DNA from: Collimonas fungivorans | GTDB taxonomy: Bacteria > Pseudomonadota > Gammaproteobacteria > Burkholderiales > Burkholderiaceae_D | Direction of reading: 5' to 3' | Assembly: GCF_001584145.1 (NCBI RefSeq) | Contig: NZ_CP013232.1 | Location: 3,720,001 to 3,784,000 of the forward strand | Length of the DNA: 64,000 bases | Part shown: positions 37,530 through 45,804 of the stretch, piece by piece | Position numbering within the stretch: position 1 is the first letter of the stretch | Layout: each line of letters starts with the position of its first letter | The notes under the pieces: model-generated | The model's database searches: none | What the model saw: the letters and a program-made list of their open reading frames with translations, nothing else | Told to the model about the DNA's origin: nothing | Translations under genes and position numbers: made by a program

Positions 37530-38603
37530 ATGACGATGAGCATATCCACGCAAACAGAAGCGCAGCGTCGTGCCGACGAAATCAACGTATTCCGGCAAGA
37601 ACTGGGACGGCTGCAACAGGGCGGCGTCCTGACGCTGTCGGAGGAGCAGCAGCAAGCAGTATCGTCGCACCACCAGGCCTTGCTCGCCGAACTTTCCCGC
37701 ACATTCGACATTGACCGCAACATCCCGTCTCGGCAACTCTCGATAGGCATGCGCATCGCTTCCTTTTTAGGAGCATTGGCGTTAGCCGCAAGTATTTTCT
37801 TTCTGTTCTATCAGTTCTGGGGAACGCTATCGACTCCGGTGCAGGTAGCAATTCTGATCTTGGCTCCGCTTGCTACTTTTCTCGGCACGATGTGGGCACA
37901 AAAGCGCGACTCGACCGGCTATTTCGCCAAACTCGTGGCCATGGTTTCCTTCGCCTGTTTTGTGCTCGACATAACCATGCTCGGGCAGATATTCAATATC
38001 ACGCCGTCCGACAATGCCTTGATTGTGTGGGCCGCGTTCGCCCTGCTCTTGGCGTACACATGCGAATTACGCCTGCTGCTGGCAGCAGGGCTCATTTGCC
38101 TGGTCGGATTTATCGCCGCTCGCACCGGAACATGGTCGGGCATGTATTGGCTCGATTTTGGCGAACGTCCGGAAAACTTCTTCCCGGCTGCAATTGTGCT
38201 ATTCCTCATCCCGCAGTTTGCGCCACATCTGCGGTTCGCCGGTTTTGCGATGCTATATCGCGTGTTCGCCCTTCTGAGCCTGTTCCTGCCGATACTGGTA
38301 TTGGCAAACTGGGGCGGAGGCAGCTATCTTGATATTGACGCCGACTTCATCAGGAACGGTTACCAAGTCGCGGGATTCCTGTTCAGCGCGGTGGCGATCT
38401 GGCTGGGTATACGCCGCCACTGGCCTGAAATGGTCAACACCGGCGTGGCTTTTTTCGTCATTTTCCTGTACACCAAATTTTATGACTGGTGGTGGGAGAC
38501 TATGCCCAAATACCTGTTCTTTTTAGTACTTGGCCTGACTGCCGTTCTGATTCTGGTCATCCTCAAGCGTTTGAGGACGATGCAATCCGGGGAAGCGAAA
38601 TGA
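37530..38603 (+). CDS. DUF2157 membrane protein
   Basis: A 357-residue protein with an N-terminal cytoplasmic helical segment (RQELGRLQQGGVLTLSEEQQ, the DUF2157 start) and about ten membrane helices beginning at LSIGMRIASFLGALALAASI. DUF2157 has no known activity. The stop overlaps the ATG of the next gene (ATGA), and the DUF2157 plus DUF4824 pairing is a recurrent one, so the two products probably work together. A second ATG two codons in (MSIST) is equally possible. Confidence 0.82.
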   Translation: MTMSISTQTEAQRRADEINVFRQELGRLQQGGVLTLSEEQQQAVSSHHQALLAELSRTFDIDRNIPSRQLSIGMRIASFLGALALAASIFFLFYQFWGTLSTPVQVAILILAPLATFLGTMWAQKRDSTGYFAKLVAMVSFACFVLDITMLGQIFNITPSDNALIVWAAFALLLAYTCELRLLLAAGLICLVGFIAARTGTWSGMYWLDFGERPENFFPAAIVLFLIPQFAPHLRFAGFAMLYRVFALLSLFLPILVLANWGGGSYLDIDADFIRNGYQVAGFLFSAVAIWLGIRRHWPEMVNTGVAFFVIFLYTKFYDWWWETMPKYLFFLVLGLTAVLILVILKRLRTMQSGEAK

Positions 38604-39439
38604 CCAACTGGACCCGCCGATATTCCATGATCACAGGAGTGGCGCTGATACTCCTGACGAACCTGGTCGTGCTGCTGGGCGTCAGATTCAACCATAGCGG
38701 ATTGGCAGACAGCACCCTCCAGCTGTCCCAGCGAGAATTGCGAATCCCCTACCACTGGAGACAGGACAACGACAATAACGGGATCTCGCTCAAGCTGCAG
38801 TGGCGACTTCCCGGCTCCTTGAATGAATACCAGCAGTACAGCGCCAATGGTCCTGGCTGGCTAGATAAAACAAAGCTTGCGTCATTGGGTTTCAATGTCT
38901 CCATGCCGATTGATACTGACCGCGGTCGGACGGCTTATCAAAAACAGCTTTCCAAGCCGGTATTCCTGGCCATGGAATTCGATGGCCCCGCATATCGACA
39001 GTCCATCGAACTTGCAAAACAAGAGGACGCGGATAGCTCAAAGAAAAAAGCAGTGGATGACAAAAAGAAGGATCAGCCGACAGCCTTGTCACAAGAACTG
39101 AATTTGACCAGCCGGCTATTCATCATCGATGCCAGCCTGGATCGCGAGACGCTTCGTGCGAAATACCCAGATACGCGTCACTACGGCATCGTGCGCGGCC
39201 AGATTCAGCCGCGGGTGGTTTACAACAAGGAAAAGCAGCCGCTGATGGCCGGATACGTAAAAGATGTCAGCGCGCAAAACATCAACGTGCCTTTTGAATT
39301 CCGCAGCGTATTCGAACCGATGCAGAAGATGAACCAGACATACGGTTACGCCGACAATGACAAACGGCCTTCCTTTGAAGCGACGGTGGCATTCGGCAGG
39401 CGGCTTGAGCCTTGGATCGTGGCGGCATCAACGAAGTAA
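38600..39439 (+). CDS. DUF4824-like membrane-anchored protein
   Basis: A 279-residue protein with one N-terminal membrane helix (YSMITGVALILLTNLVVLLG) and a large outside domain with the family-like LQLSQRELRIPYHWRQDNDN and QWRLPG, then KYPDTRHYGIVRGQIQPRVV. This resembles DUF4824, known only as the partner of DUF2157 proteins. The region 165-190 is a Lys/Asp-rich linker. Function unknown. Coupled by ATGA to the upstream gene. Confidence 0.72.
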   Translation: MTNWTRRYSMITGVALILLTNLVVLLGVRFNHSGLADSTLQLSQRELRIPYHWRQDNDNNGISLKLQWRLPGSLNEYQQYSANGPGWLDKTKLASLGFNVSMPIDTDRGRTAYQKQLSKPVFLAMEFDGPAYRQSIELAKQEDADSSKKKAVDDKKKDQPTALSQELNLTSRLFIIDASLDRETLRAKYPDTRHYGIVRGQIQPRVVYNKEKQPLMAGYVKDVSAQNINVPFEFRSVFEPMQKMNQTYGYADNDKRPSFEATVAFGRRLEPWIVAASTK

Positions 39440-39484
39440 CGACGGATACAACATGAAGGCTGGCCGATTAAAGGTAAGAGTATC

Positions 39485-39502
39485 AACCGGCCAAAAGCCG
39501 AC
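39485..39502. repeat. CGGCCA-type dispersed motif, copy 1
   Basis: AACCGGCCAAAAGCCGAC, with TGGCCGATT 20 bases before it in opposite orientation. See the finding on this motif family. Confidence 0.45.
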
Positions 39503-39625
39503 TCTGGAACACTCGGCGAAACCGGGCGGTGTTTAAGGGGCCCATCAATATCGAGCAATACCAGATTCATGTGCATATCGAAATTGACGCTTGATTTAAT
39601 CGCGTTCAGATTCAGCGGATCGCAA

Positions 39626-40684
39626 TCAATTATTGAGCACGCCGAATGGCAACGTCCATCCGGAGAGGCTAGCCCCTCCCTTCCATTGATTGTTCACCGC
39701 AATGCCGCCTGGAAGCAAAACCGGGCCGGAGCGATTCTCTACCGTTTCCTTCGGCGTATGCCCAAACTCCGCCTTGAAAAGGCGATAGAAATATTTTTCA
39801 TCCGGAAAACCATGGGCCCAGGCTATCTCCGCGATGCGGATGTGCTGCCGTTGCGGGTCGCCGAGCACGTGATATGCATGACGCAATCTTCTGCGCCTGA
39901 TCTGCCGCATTATTCCGCCCTCTTCCTCAAAAAGCTGATAGAGCTTGGCTCGCGATAGTCCGATGTCCCGGCAGATCCGGTCGGGCGTGAGATCGCGCTC
40001 CAGCAAGTGCACATCAATGTAATGTTGAATCCGTTCAAGCAATGCGCTACGGATCGGTTCGCTCGCCTCACGCATTGCCTCGATTGTCGGCGAAACTGCG
40101 GCCGCCATCAGCAACAGCGTTGACTGCACGATATGGGGTATTTCTTGCTGCCGCAGTGTGGAGAGATTCCGGAACAGCGACAGTAGATGATCCCCTAGAA
40201 GACGGCCAGCGCCACTTGTCAACGTTCGGCCATGCAATAGTGCAGCGTGGCTCGGCAGCAGAAATCTGGGCACGACTATGCTGATCACGTCACCAGCTTC
40301 GACCGTGCAATCGTTGATCCGGGCCACATCGTAGAAGAATAGATCGCCAGTCGTCTTGACGGCATCAGGCCCCATGGAACGACCGATGATTCGCCCGCCC
40401 AGCAGCAGCGTAAAGCGAAACGAATCCTGACTATCCAGTCGAATCCGCCGTTCGTTGCGGTAGACCGAATAGGTGAACGGTCGTGGCCGTTCCCGCCAGC
40501 GTCGTCCAGAGATGATGAGCGGGCCGAGCGCGGCGCCACTCGCTTCTGCGTCGAGTGCACCATAACCATCGTCCTCGAATCCACAGTCGCACAGGTTGTC
40601 TTTCACCCAAACGTGAAACCGATCCCGTTCGGGGTAGTCGGCCGTACAAAATTTAAAAATTGGGACAGCATCAAATTGATCCAT
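39626..40684 (-). CDS. AraC-family transcriptional regulator
   Basis: A 352-residue AraC/XylS-type protein. The N-terminal half (RPRPFTYSVYRNERRIRLDS, FRFTLLLGGRIIGRSMG) resembles the AraC_binding_2 domain. The C-terminal double HTH starts about residue 215: LTPDRICRDIGLSRAKLYQL is HTH1, and IRIAEIAWAHGFPDEKYFYR is HTH2 with the classic FPDEKYFYRLFKAEFGHTPK. It stands alone between unrelated genes, so its target is not visible. The tail after residue 320 is unusually long. Confidence 0.9.
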   Translation of the reverse strand: MDQFDAVPIFKFCTADYPERDRFHVWVKDNLCDCGFEDDGYGALDAEASGAALGPLIISGRRWRERPRPFTYSVYRNERRIRLDSQDSFRFTLLLGGRIIGRSMGPDAVKTTGDLFFYDVARINDCTVEAGDVISIVVPRFLLPSHAALLHGRTLTSGAGRLLGDHLLSLFRNLSTLRQQEIPHIVQSTLLLMAAAVSPTIEAMREASEPIRSALLERIQHYIDVHLLERDLTPDRICRDIGLSRAKLYQLFEEEGGIMRQIRRRRLRHAYHVLGDPQRQHIRIAEIAWAHGFPDEKYFYRLFKAEFGHTPKETVENRSGPVLLPGGIAVNNQWKGGASLSGWTLPFGVLNN

Positions 40685-41051
40685 GGCGATTTTTTATCAC
40701 TCCAGCTTCGGATGACCGACCGGTGCGCTTCTCGCCTCGCTCATTGACGTCATTCGTGGAACACGTGGATGGAAATGCACTTTTCCGTACATCGTGAATC
40801 TTCGCCGATAAATTGATTTTCGACAACAGCCATGCGAGTTTTCCGCCCATATCGGACGCTGGTAATGACAATCTCGTCAGAGGAAACCAATCCCAATGTC
40901 CGCGCGGTGAACGCCTGAACAAACAGAACGAGAGCCGGCGCGATCGCCGCGTCGCGCCGAATCGCTTCGTTGCTCCATGTTCAGGCCAGCGCAATCTCAG
41001 TCCTTGCACTTGCAATGGACGTACCGCAAGCAGGCCATTGCGCTGAAAGAT
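40685..41051. other. Intergenic region between AraC and CsgG-like genes
   Basis: This 367-base stretch has only short shadow frames. I see no repeat, terminator or RNA gene; it must hold the AraC promoter. Confidence 0.4.
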
Positions 41052-41939
41052 TTATTGAGGAGCCGAGCGCTTGGCCGTTTTCTTCTTGGAGGGGCCTGGC
41101 GTGCCGTTGTCGCCATCGCCCTGGACCGCCAGCTGGCCGCCAGTGCCGAGGCCGCCGGCTACGCTTTGCGCATGGTAGTTCTTCACGGCGCGCACGATGT
41201 TGTTATAGGAATCGGTAAAGGCCGCCACAATCACCTTGCCTTCCGCCGTGTTCGAATAACCACCCGCGCTGCCGCCCGCGCTGTTGCCGAGCAGCTTGCC
41301 CAGAGCGCCAAAATCCGTGCTCTTGGCGCTGCCTTCGGCAGCAGCTACCTGAACACCAGAGCGATTGTCGATCAAATTCAGAAGAGTGCTTGCTTCCTTG
41401 CTGTTGATATTCCCCGCGAGCCCCGCAACCACGCCGCCAAGGCCGCCAAACAGGCCGGCCACGCTGGCGCCTGCGCCACCGGCGTTATTGTTGCTGAAAG
41501 TGATCGAAGGATTGAGGCCATAGTCGGCCGAGACCATCTTGCCCTTGCCGAAATTGGAATTGTTGCGCAGCTCGCCGGATTGCTGCAAAGCTCGCTCGCC
41601 CATCATGGCGGTCATGCCGCGGCCGCGCTCGACCACCACGAAACAGTTGGACTGCTGCACCAGCAGCTTGAGCACCGGTACGGTGGAGCCGAGTTTGTAC
41701 TGGCCGGTCAGCACGCCATACCAGGGCGCAGTGGTATCTTCGATGATCGCGATGGTGCCGAGCGAACGGTCGCAGTGCTCGAGCGTAGCGTTGGCATTGA
41801 CTGCAGTGGCGCCCCCTGCCGATCCGGTTGCCGCGGTTTTTGCGCCCGTGTTGCCGACGTCCATGGTGGAACATGCGCTCAGCAGGACCGCGCCGGTCAG
41901 GCATGCCGGCAAGATGCGAAGCAGACGATGATTAGACAT
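41052..41939 (-). CDS. CsgG/HfaB-like outer-membrane lipoprotein
   Basis: A 295-residue lipoprotein: signal LPACLTGAVLLSAC with lipobox LSAC (Cys about residue 23). VPVLKLLVQQSNCFVVVERG followed by RGMTAMMGERALQQSGEL matches the CsgG/HfaB family, whose members form curli secretion channels or holdfast anchors. The Gly-rich stretch GGAGASVAGLFGGLGGVVAG is where CsgG inserts its beta-hairpins. The C-terminus is Lys/Ala-rich and probably disordered. No curli or holdfast genes are nearby, so the role is unknown. GGGGAG precedes the ATG. Confidence 0.75.
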   Translation of the reverse strand: MSNHRLLRILPACLTGAVLLSACSTMDVGNTGAKTAATGSAGGATAVNANATLEHCDRSLGTIAIIEDTTAPWYGVLTGQYKLGSTVPVLKLLVQQSNCFVVVERGRGMTAMMGERALQQSGELRNNSNFGKGKMVSADYGLNPSITFSNNNAGGAGASVAGLFGGLGGVVAGLAGNINSKEASTLLNLIDNRSGVQVAAAEGSAKSTDFGALGKLLGNSAGGSAGGYSNTAEGKVIVAAFTDSYNNIVRAVKNYHAQSVAGGLGTGGQLAVQGDGDNGTPGPSKKKTAKRSAPQ

Positions 41940-42327
41940 TCTTGTTTCTCCCCTTTTTAATTCAACTTACTGCACTTCTTCCCATTTTTTGACCTTTGAA
42001 TTATCAGATAGCGCCATACGCCGTCAACCTGAGGCAGGCGGCTAAGGCAATCCATGCAATGGATTTCAAAGAGTCTTTTTTTTCAATCGTCCCAGTATCG
42101 TGTCCATCTTAATTCACCCCTTCCGGATTCAAGGTGTCGTTTCGTCTATTTCAAGTGGAGGTTTGTTTTAACGGACACAAAATATCCGCTGCGTGGCGAT
42201 TTTTTCGGTACGCGATTAATCCTCAAATCTGGCGTTCTGACTGCAAGGGAGCGGCCATGCCGATCGCATCGCCCAAGGTAAACAATAGAACAATTGATTT
42301 TCCAATCACAGCGGGACAAATTCCTCC

Positions 42328-42365
42328 CCCAAAGAGTCATTTTTTCGGCCAAAAAATCCTTTGGG
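42328..42365. repeat. Imperfect long hairpin
   Basis: Outer arms CCCAAAG/CTTTGGG and inner arms ATTTTTT/AAAAAAT around a CGGCC loop, with a 4-versus-1 base bulge. It might be a terminator on either strand, but no gene ends close by. Confidence 0.4.
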
Positions 42366-42425
42366 AAGCCGCAATGTGGGAGCTGTGCGCAAAGCTGGCA
42401 CTACAAATCGAGCGTTGTTCGTAGT

Positions 42426-42497
42426 GGGTACCTTGAAATGCAAATGAAGGGATGTTTTGCGATGCGAATCGAGGGCTACTTTGAGATGCGAAATGGT
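42426..42497 (+). repeat. Three degenerate 24-base tandem repeats
   Basis: Units start at 42426, 42450 and 42474. In one frame they read GYLEMQMK, GCFAMRIE and GYFEMRNG. The frame has no ribosome site and a poor start, so coding is doubtful. Confidence 0.55.
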
Positions 42498-42720
42498 GGA
42501 TATGCAATATGTACTGGGACGCGCAAAAGCTAGTCTACGCCCCATCAGAATGAGCCTGCAAGTATTGGACCGCAATCAAAAGCTGTCCGTTGGCGCCATC
42601 TCAGAGTTCACAGAGTGTAGCTACTATTTCATGAATACCAATGAACGAAAGTTGTTGTAGGTCAACAAAATGCAAAGGCATAATGATCCCAAACACTTGT
42701 TAGAGGAACGTGTGAATTAA

Positions 42721-42756
42721 AAAATGGCGGATGTTCGTGCGAACATCCGCCATTTT
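42721..42756. terminator. Strong bidirectional terminator
   Basis: A 17-base stem AAAATGGCGGATGTTCG paired with CGAACATCCGCCATTTT, nearly perfect, with A- and T-rich ends. It lies 96 bases beyond the end of the SDR gene on the minus strand and probably terminates it. Confidence 0.75.
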
Positions 42757-42851
42757 ATTTTGGACCCAAGAATTCTTCTCGACAGCTAATCAGCAGCCTC
42801 CTGTCTCAGGCGTCCAGTGAGTCGTTGTCATGTGCCGAAGACATCTTCATG

Positions 42852-43613
42852 TCAGACCTGCGCCATGCCCCCATCGACGGCGAGATCCACCCCGGTGATA
42901 TATGAACTTTCATCGGAAGCAAGGAATACGACGACGGCAGCGATTTCCTCGGGCTTGCCTCTGCGGCCGAGCGGAACTTGCGAGGCGAACTGAGCTGCCG
43001 CCTGTTCTGCCTGTTCAGCTGTGAGGCCTGCCTTCTCCAAAGCCTGGGTTTCGATTGGGCCAGGACTCATCGAATTCACACGAATCTTGCGATCCTTTAG
43101 CTCCATCGTCCAGCCGCGCGCGAAGCTGCGCACGGCTGCCTTGCTGGCGGCGTAGGCAGTAAAGGCTGGCACACCCAGTACGTTTGCGTTTGAAGAGGTT
43201 AGGATGATCGAGCCGCCATCTTTGAAAAGGGGAAGCGCTTTTTGCACGGTAAAGAATAATCCCTTTACGTTGACATCGAAGATCTTGTCGAAATGAGATT
43301 CGGTCGCCGTTGCAAGCGGCGCGACCGTCCCTCCGCCTGCGTTCGCAAAAAGAATATCGATGTGACCATGCTTCTCTTTCACAACGGCATAGAGACGGTC
43401 GAGATCTTCCAGGTTCGAGACGTCGCCCGCGACCGTCGTCACGTTTCTCCCGATGAAAGCTGCAGCTTCAGCCAGCTCTTTCTCTCTTCGCCCGGTGATC
43501 ACGACATGCGCACCTTCTTCGACAAAGCGCTTGGCTGTGGCCAAGCCCATGCCACTATTGCCGCCGGTGATGACCGCGATTTTTCCTGCTAATTTATTTG
43601 CACTGCTGTTCAT
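42852..43613 (-). CDS. SDR-family oxidoreductase
   Basis: A 253-residue classical short-chain dehydrogenase. The cofactor motif is GGNSGMGLA (TGxxxGxG-like), NAG appears as LFANAGGGT, the catalytic Tyr-Lys as YAASKAA, and the C-terminus SYITGVDLAVDGGMAQV is typical. Cofactor and substrate are unknown; GRR after beta-2 suggests NADP(H). Same strand as, and 38 bases from, the NADPH-dependent reductase gene upstream; both appear to form one transcript starting at the Rrf2-type operator at 44269. Confidence 0.93.
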   Translation of the reverse strand: MNSSANKLAGKIAVITGGNSGMGLATAKRFVEEGAHVVITGRREKELAEAAAFIGRNVTTVAGDVSNLEDLDRLYAVVKEKHGHIDILFANAGGGTVAPLATATESHFDKIFDVNVKGLFFTVQKALPLFKDGGSIILTSSNANVLGVPAFTAYAASKAAVRSFARGWTMELKDRKIRVNSMSPGPIETQALEKAGLTAEQAEQAAAQFASQVPLGRRGKPEEIAAVVVFLASDESSYITGVDLAVDGGMAQV

Positions 43614-43651
43614 TGTCTTATCCTTTAAACGTTAGTCGTTTTGCGTTGGAT

Positions 43652-44242
43652 TCAAGAATTCATTCGTTTGACCAGATTCATATGAAGTCCGCTTAAGGGG
43701 GCGCCGAATTCCTGGAGTCTTCCAGACTCAATCAGGCCCCCAAGATCCACCGGGGCAAAGCCGGCTTCGTCGAGAACGCGCGCTAGTTTCTGCTTCGCGG
43801 CTTTATCGTCGCCCGACATAAACAGAACCAATTTGCGGTCGTTCTCTGAGGAGTCTGGCATCCAATTCATGACGAGCGTATTGAGCGCCTTGATGACTCC
43901 AGCCCCAGGGGCATAACTTGCGATGATCTCGCTCGAAGTCTTGCCCTCGGCGTCTTCATTGGCAGGTCGATTTGTTGCGTCGACAAGAATTCGCCCACCC
44001 CAATCCGAAACCTCGGCGAGCGCCTGCTTTGCCTGCTCCCACCGGACACACAAGATCACGATATCTTGCATCGCTGCTTCCTGGACAGTGGCTGCTTTGG
44101 CATTCGAGCCGATACTACTCACGAGTTCGTTTAACGAATCCGGCCCTCTGCTGTTGCTAAGCACAACCTCATGTCCATACCGTACAAAGTATTTAGCGTA
44201 TTTTTGGGCTACGCTTCCCGCTCCGATAAATCCGATTTTCAT
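43652..44242 (-). CDS. NADPH-dependent F420 reductase-like protein (COG2085)
   Basis: A 196-residue NAD(P)-binding protein. The Rossmann start is MKIGFIGAGSVAQKYAKYFV; SNSRGPDSL after strand beta-2 suggests NADP. It belongs to COG2085, named after F420:NADPH reductases, but betaproteobacteria lack a known F420 need, so the substrate is open. The promoter region holds a perfect 8-base-arm dyad shared with the Rrf2 gene upstream, so repression by that Rrf2 is likely. The SDR gene follows after 38 bases. Confidence 0.85.
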   Translation of the reverse strand: MKIGFIGAGSVAQKYAKYFVRYGHEVVLSNSRGPDSLNELVSSIGSNAKAATVQEAAMQDIVILCVRWEQAKQALAEVSDWGGRILVDATNRPANEDAEGKTSSEIIASYAPGAGVIKALNTLVMNWMPDSSENDRKLVLFMSGDDKAAKQKLARVLDEAGFAPVDLGGLIESGRLQEFGAPLSGLHMNLVKRMNS

Positions 44243-44268
44243 AAAATTCGCTGCCTTTCGCTTATGTT

Positions 44269-44291
44269 ATAGATACTATTAACGTATCTAT
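44269..44291. promoter_or_regulatory. Second Rrf2 regulon: operator at reductase promoter
   Basis: ATAGATAC-TATTAAC-GTATCTAT, 8-base perfect arms, 7-base spacer, 27 bases before the reductase ATG. It matches the core GATAY-TATTAWC-GTATC in the rrf2 promoter at 44738. Confidence 0.7.
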
Positions 44292-44308
44292 TTAGATCAA
44301 AAAAAACG

Positions 44309-44734
44309 CTAACGAGATTTGCTCCTGATTTTTGAAACAACATCTGCCAGCGTGGTCTGCTTCAAATCATTTTCAACAGCTTTCTGCGTACCTGCCAAAA
44401 CCTCGCCCATTACCTCTTTAATATTATTGCTCACTACGCACCACTCCTTTTTCTCATAGGTGTGGATGGCAAAAACATCGGGAGGATTTATTGCATGCGA
44501 GATGTTTAATAGCGAAATGTCTTTTGGATTTTTAGACAGCGTGTAGCCCCCTGCTTTACCAACAGTGGCTTTGACCAACTTCGCTTTTGAGAGCTTCGCC
44601 AAGATTCTCTTAACAAAAATCGGATTCGCATTCACGCTGCCGGCTAAAACTTCAGACGTGAAAGAGGTTTCATAGTGGGCGATCGCCGCCAACACATGAA
44701 CCGCAATTGAAAACTGAGTATTTACAGATGCCAT
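44309..44734 (-). CDS. Rrf2-family transcriptional regulator
   Basis: A 141-residue Rrf2 protein with winged HTH NTQFSIAVHVLAAIAHYETS, then SEVLAGSVNANPIFVKRILA and the wing VGKAGGYTLSKN. It has a single Cys in the region where Fe-S members carry three (EWCVVSNN), so it is more like YwnA/CymR-type members that lack a cluster. The frame is open to 44770, but the ATG at 44734 begins the family start and lies 7 bases after a putative -10. Operators before its own gene and before the reductase gene share one core. Confidence 0.9.
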   Translation of the reverse strand: MASVNTQFSIAVHVLAAIAHYETSFTSEVLAGSVNANPIFVKRILAKLSKAKLVKATVGKAGGYTLSKNPKDISLLNISHAINPPDVFAIHTYEKKEWCVVSNNIKEVMGEVLAGTQKAVENDLKQTTLADVVSKIRSKSR

Positions 44735-44737
44735 AAC

Positions 44738-44770
44738 GGATATTATTATCGTATCCATTTGAAATGTCAA
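44738..44770 (-). promoter_or_regulatory. rrf2 promoter with overlapping operator
   Basis: Minus strand: TTGACA (44765-44770), 17 bases, AATAAT (44742-44747), then ATG after 7 bases. The dyad GGATAT-TATTATC-GTATCC (44738-44756) covers the -10 and part of the spacer. A normal start site would give a leaderless mRNA. Confidence 0.6.
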
Positions 44771-45145
44771 GCATGGAAAAATATGAGGAGGCTATAAGCA
44801 ATTGGTAGCCGCCTTCAATTTAGATTAATACAATCTGTCAAACGTCTGCAACCAGCCAAAACCGGCCGTTCAGTATTGTCTTCAAATGGAAAATTACCTG
44901 CAACTGGCGCAGTGAACTTGGTGCTATGCCAATTCACGTTTGATCAACTTGCGTAACGCCATACTGTTCTGAGCCCTCCGTGCGCTTCGAATCAATAACT
45001 GGCGGGCAGCTTCAGATTCGCATAATATACTGTATATAAAAACAGTGTAATTATGAGAGACCTACGCTCCGCTCACGTTCGGTGAAGTAAGTTATAAGCC
45101 TTCGCGTCGCTCTCCATCTCCCAATAAAATTGATTGTGATCCCCG
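44771..45145. other. Intergenic region upstream of the GNAT-like gene
   Basis: About 375 bases, AT-rich. It contains one dispersed motif copy (44844-44868) and a small dyad ACTGT-N8-ACAGT (45029-45046), which does not have the N11 spacing of the first Rrf2 operator. No RNA gene was recognised. Confidence 0.4.
44844..44868. repeat. CGGCCA-type dispersed motif, copy 2
   Basis: Begins GTCTGCAACCAGCCAAAA, matching the copy at 51852 at 16 of 18 positions, and ends CCGGCCG. Confidence 0.5.
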
Positions 45146-45664
45146 ATGCTATTTATTCCTGATGACTACTCGCCGCCTCAAACTTATCAATCAAGTTTAT
45201 TTCGCCTAGAGGTATTGTCTCCAAAATTTGCAACAGAGGACTTTGCCAGCGTGACAGCTAGTGCCAATGATATTCGTCATGTTTTTGGACCAACGAATGG
45301 ATGGCCTGCTCGAGAGATGAGTTATGCTGATAATCTCGCCGATCTTGAGCGGCATGAACGTGAATTCGTTGAGCGCCAGGCTTTCGCCTATTCGATCCTT
45401 AGTCACAACGGGGGAACATATCTGGGCTGCCTTTACATTAAACCGATCAAGTCAAAAATTGATAATGATTTTCGCAAGTCTATGTACAGTGCACAAGCCT
45501 TCTTCTGGCTGGGCACCCAGGAACACTCTGGCAATTTAGCGGAGCAGGTTCTTGCAGACCTTCAGATTTGGTTGAAAGAGGCCTGGCCGTTCAGAGCGGT
45601 AGCTTTTCCTGGGCGAACAATAGGATGGTCAGCGTGGGAGAAAATGGCGAAAAGCAGTCATTAG
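45146..45664 (+). CDS. GNAT-like acyltransferase-fold protein
   Basis: A 172-residue protein. The layout (RLEVLSPKFATEDFASVTAS, then YSILSHNGGTYLGCLYIKPI, then AEQVLADLQIWLKEAWPFRA) recalls N-acyltransferases in which the acetyl-CoA loop is lost or changed: no R-x-x-G-x-G/A motif is visible, so it may be inactive or bind another ligand. No clear ribosome site precedes the ATG. Just downstream lies a second, frameshifted GNAT gene. Confidence 0.6.
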   Translation: MLFIPDDYSPPQTYQSSLFRLEVLSPKFATEDFASVTASANDIRHVFGPTNGWPAREMSYADNLADLERHEREFVERQAFAYSILSHNGGTYLGCLYIKPIKSKIDNDFRKSMYSAQAFFWLGTQEHSGNLAEQVLADLQIWLKEAWPFRAVAFPGRTIGWSAWEKMAKSSH

Positions 45665-45727
45665 TGTTCGCTATTGGTATGTTTGCCGTTCCGCTTTGGG
45701 TCAAAGCCTACCTTCGTGTATGGCTCA

Positions 45728-45747
45728 GTTCGGCCAAATGCGGTCGG
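45728..45747. repeat. CGGCCA-type dispersed motif, copy 3
   Basis: GTTCGGCCAAATGCGGTCGG; a partly complementary CCGTTCCGCTTTGGGTC lies upstream near 45687-45703. Confidence 0.45.
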
Positions 45748-45804
45748 TCGTCTTTTTGCAAATGGAGAACAATATTGGAAAATAGTCAGTGCGCGTTTAA
45801 CCAG

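Larger units (their letters stand above)
41940..42851. other. Long non-coding, AT-rich region
   Basis: About 900 bases without a credible gene, clearly poorer in GC than the flanks. It contains an imperfect hairpin (42328-42365), a triple 24-base repeat (42426-42497) and a strong bidirectional terminator (42721-42756). Short frames (for example 42457-42660) lack ribosome sites and similarity. Confidence 0.5.

Noticed and set aside
37451..37756. A 101-residue minus-strand frame
   Set aside because: Covers the start of the DUF2157 gene on the other strand and has no family features.
42426..42497. Possible CRISPR-like or minisatellite array
   Set aside because: Only three adjoining degenerate units and no spacers or cas genes.
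42457..42660. A 67-residue open frame
   Set aside because: No ribosome site, Cys/Arg-rich, overlaps the degenerate repeats.
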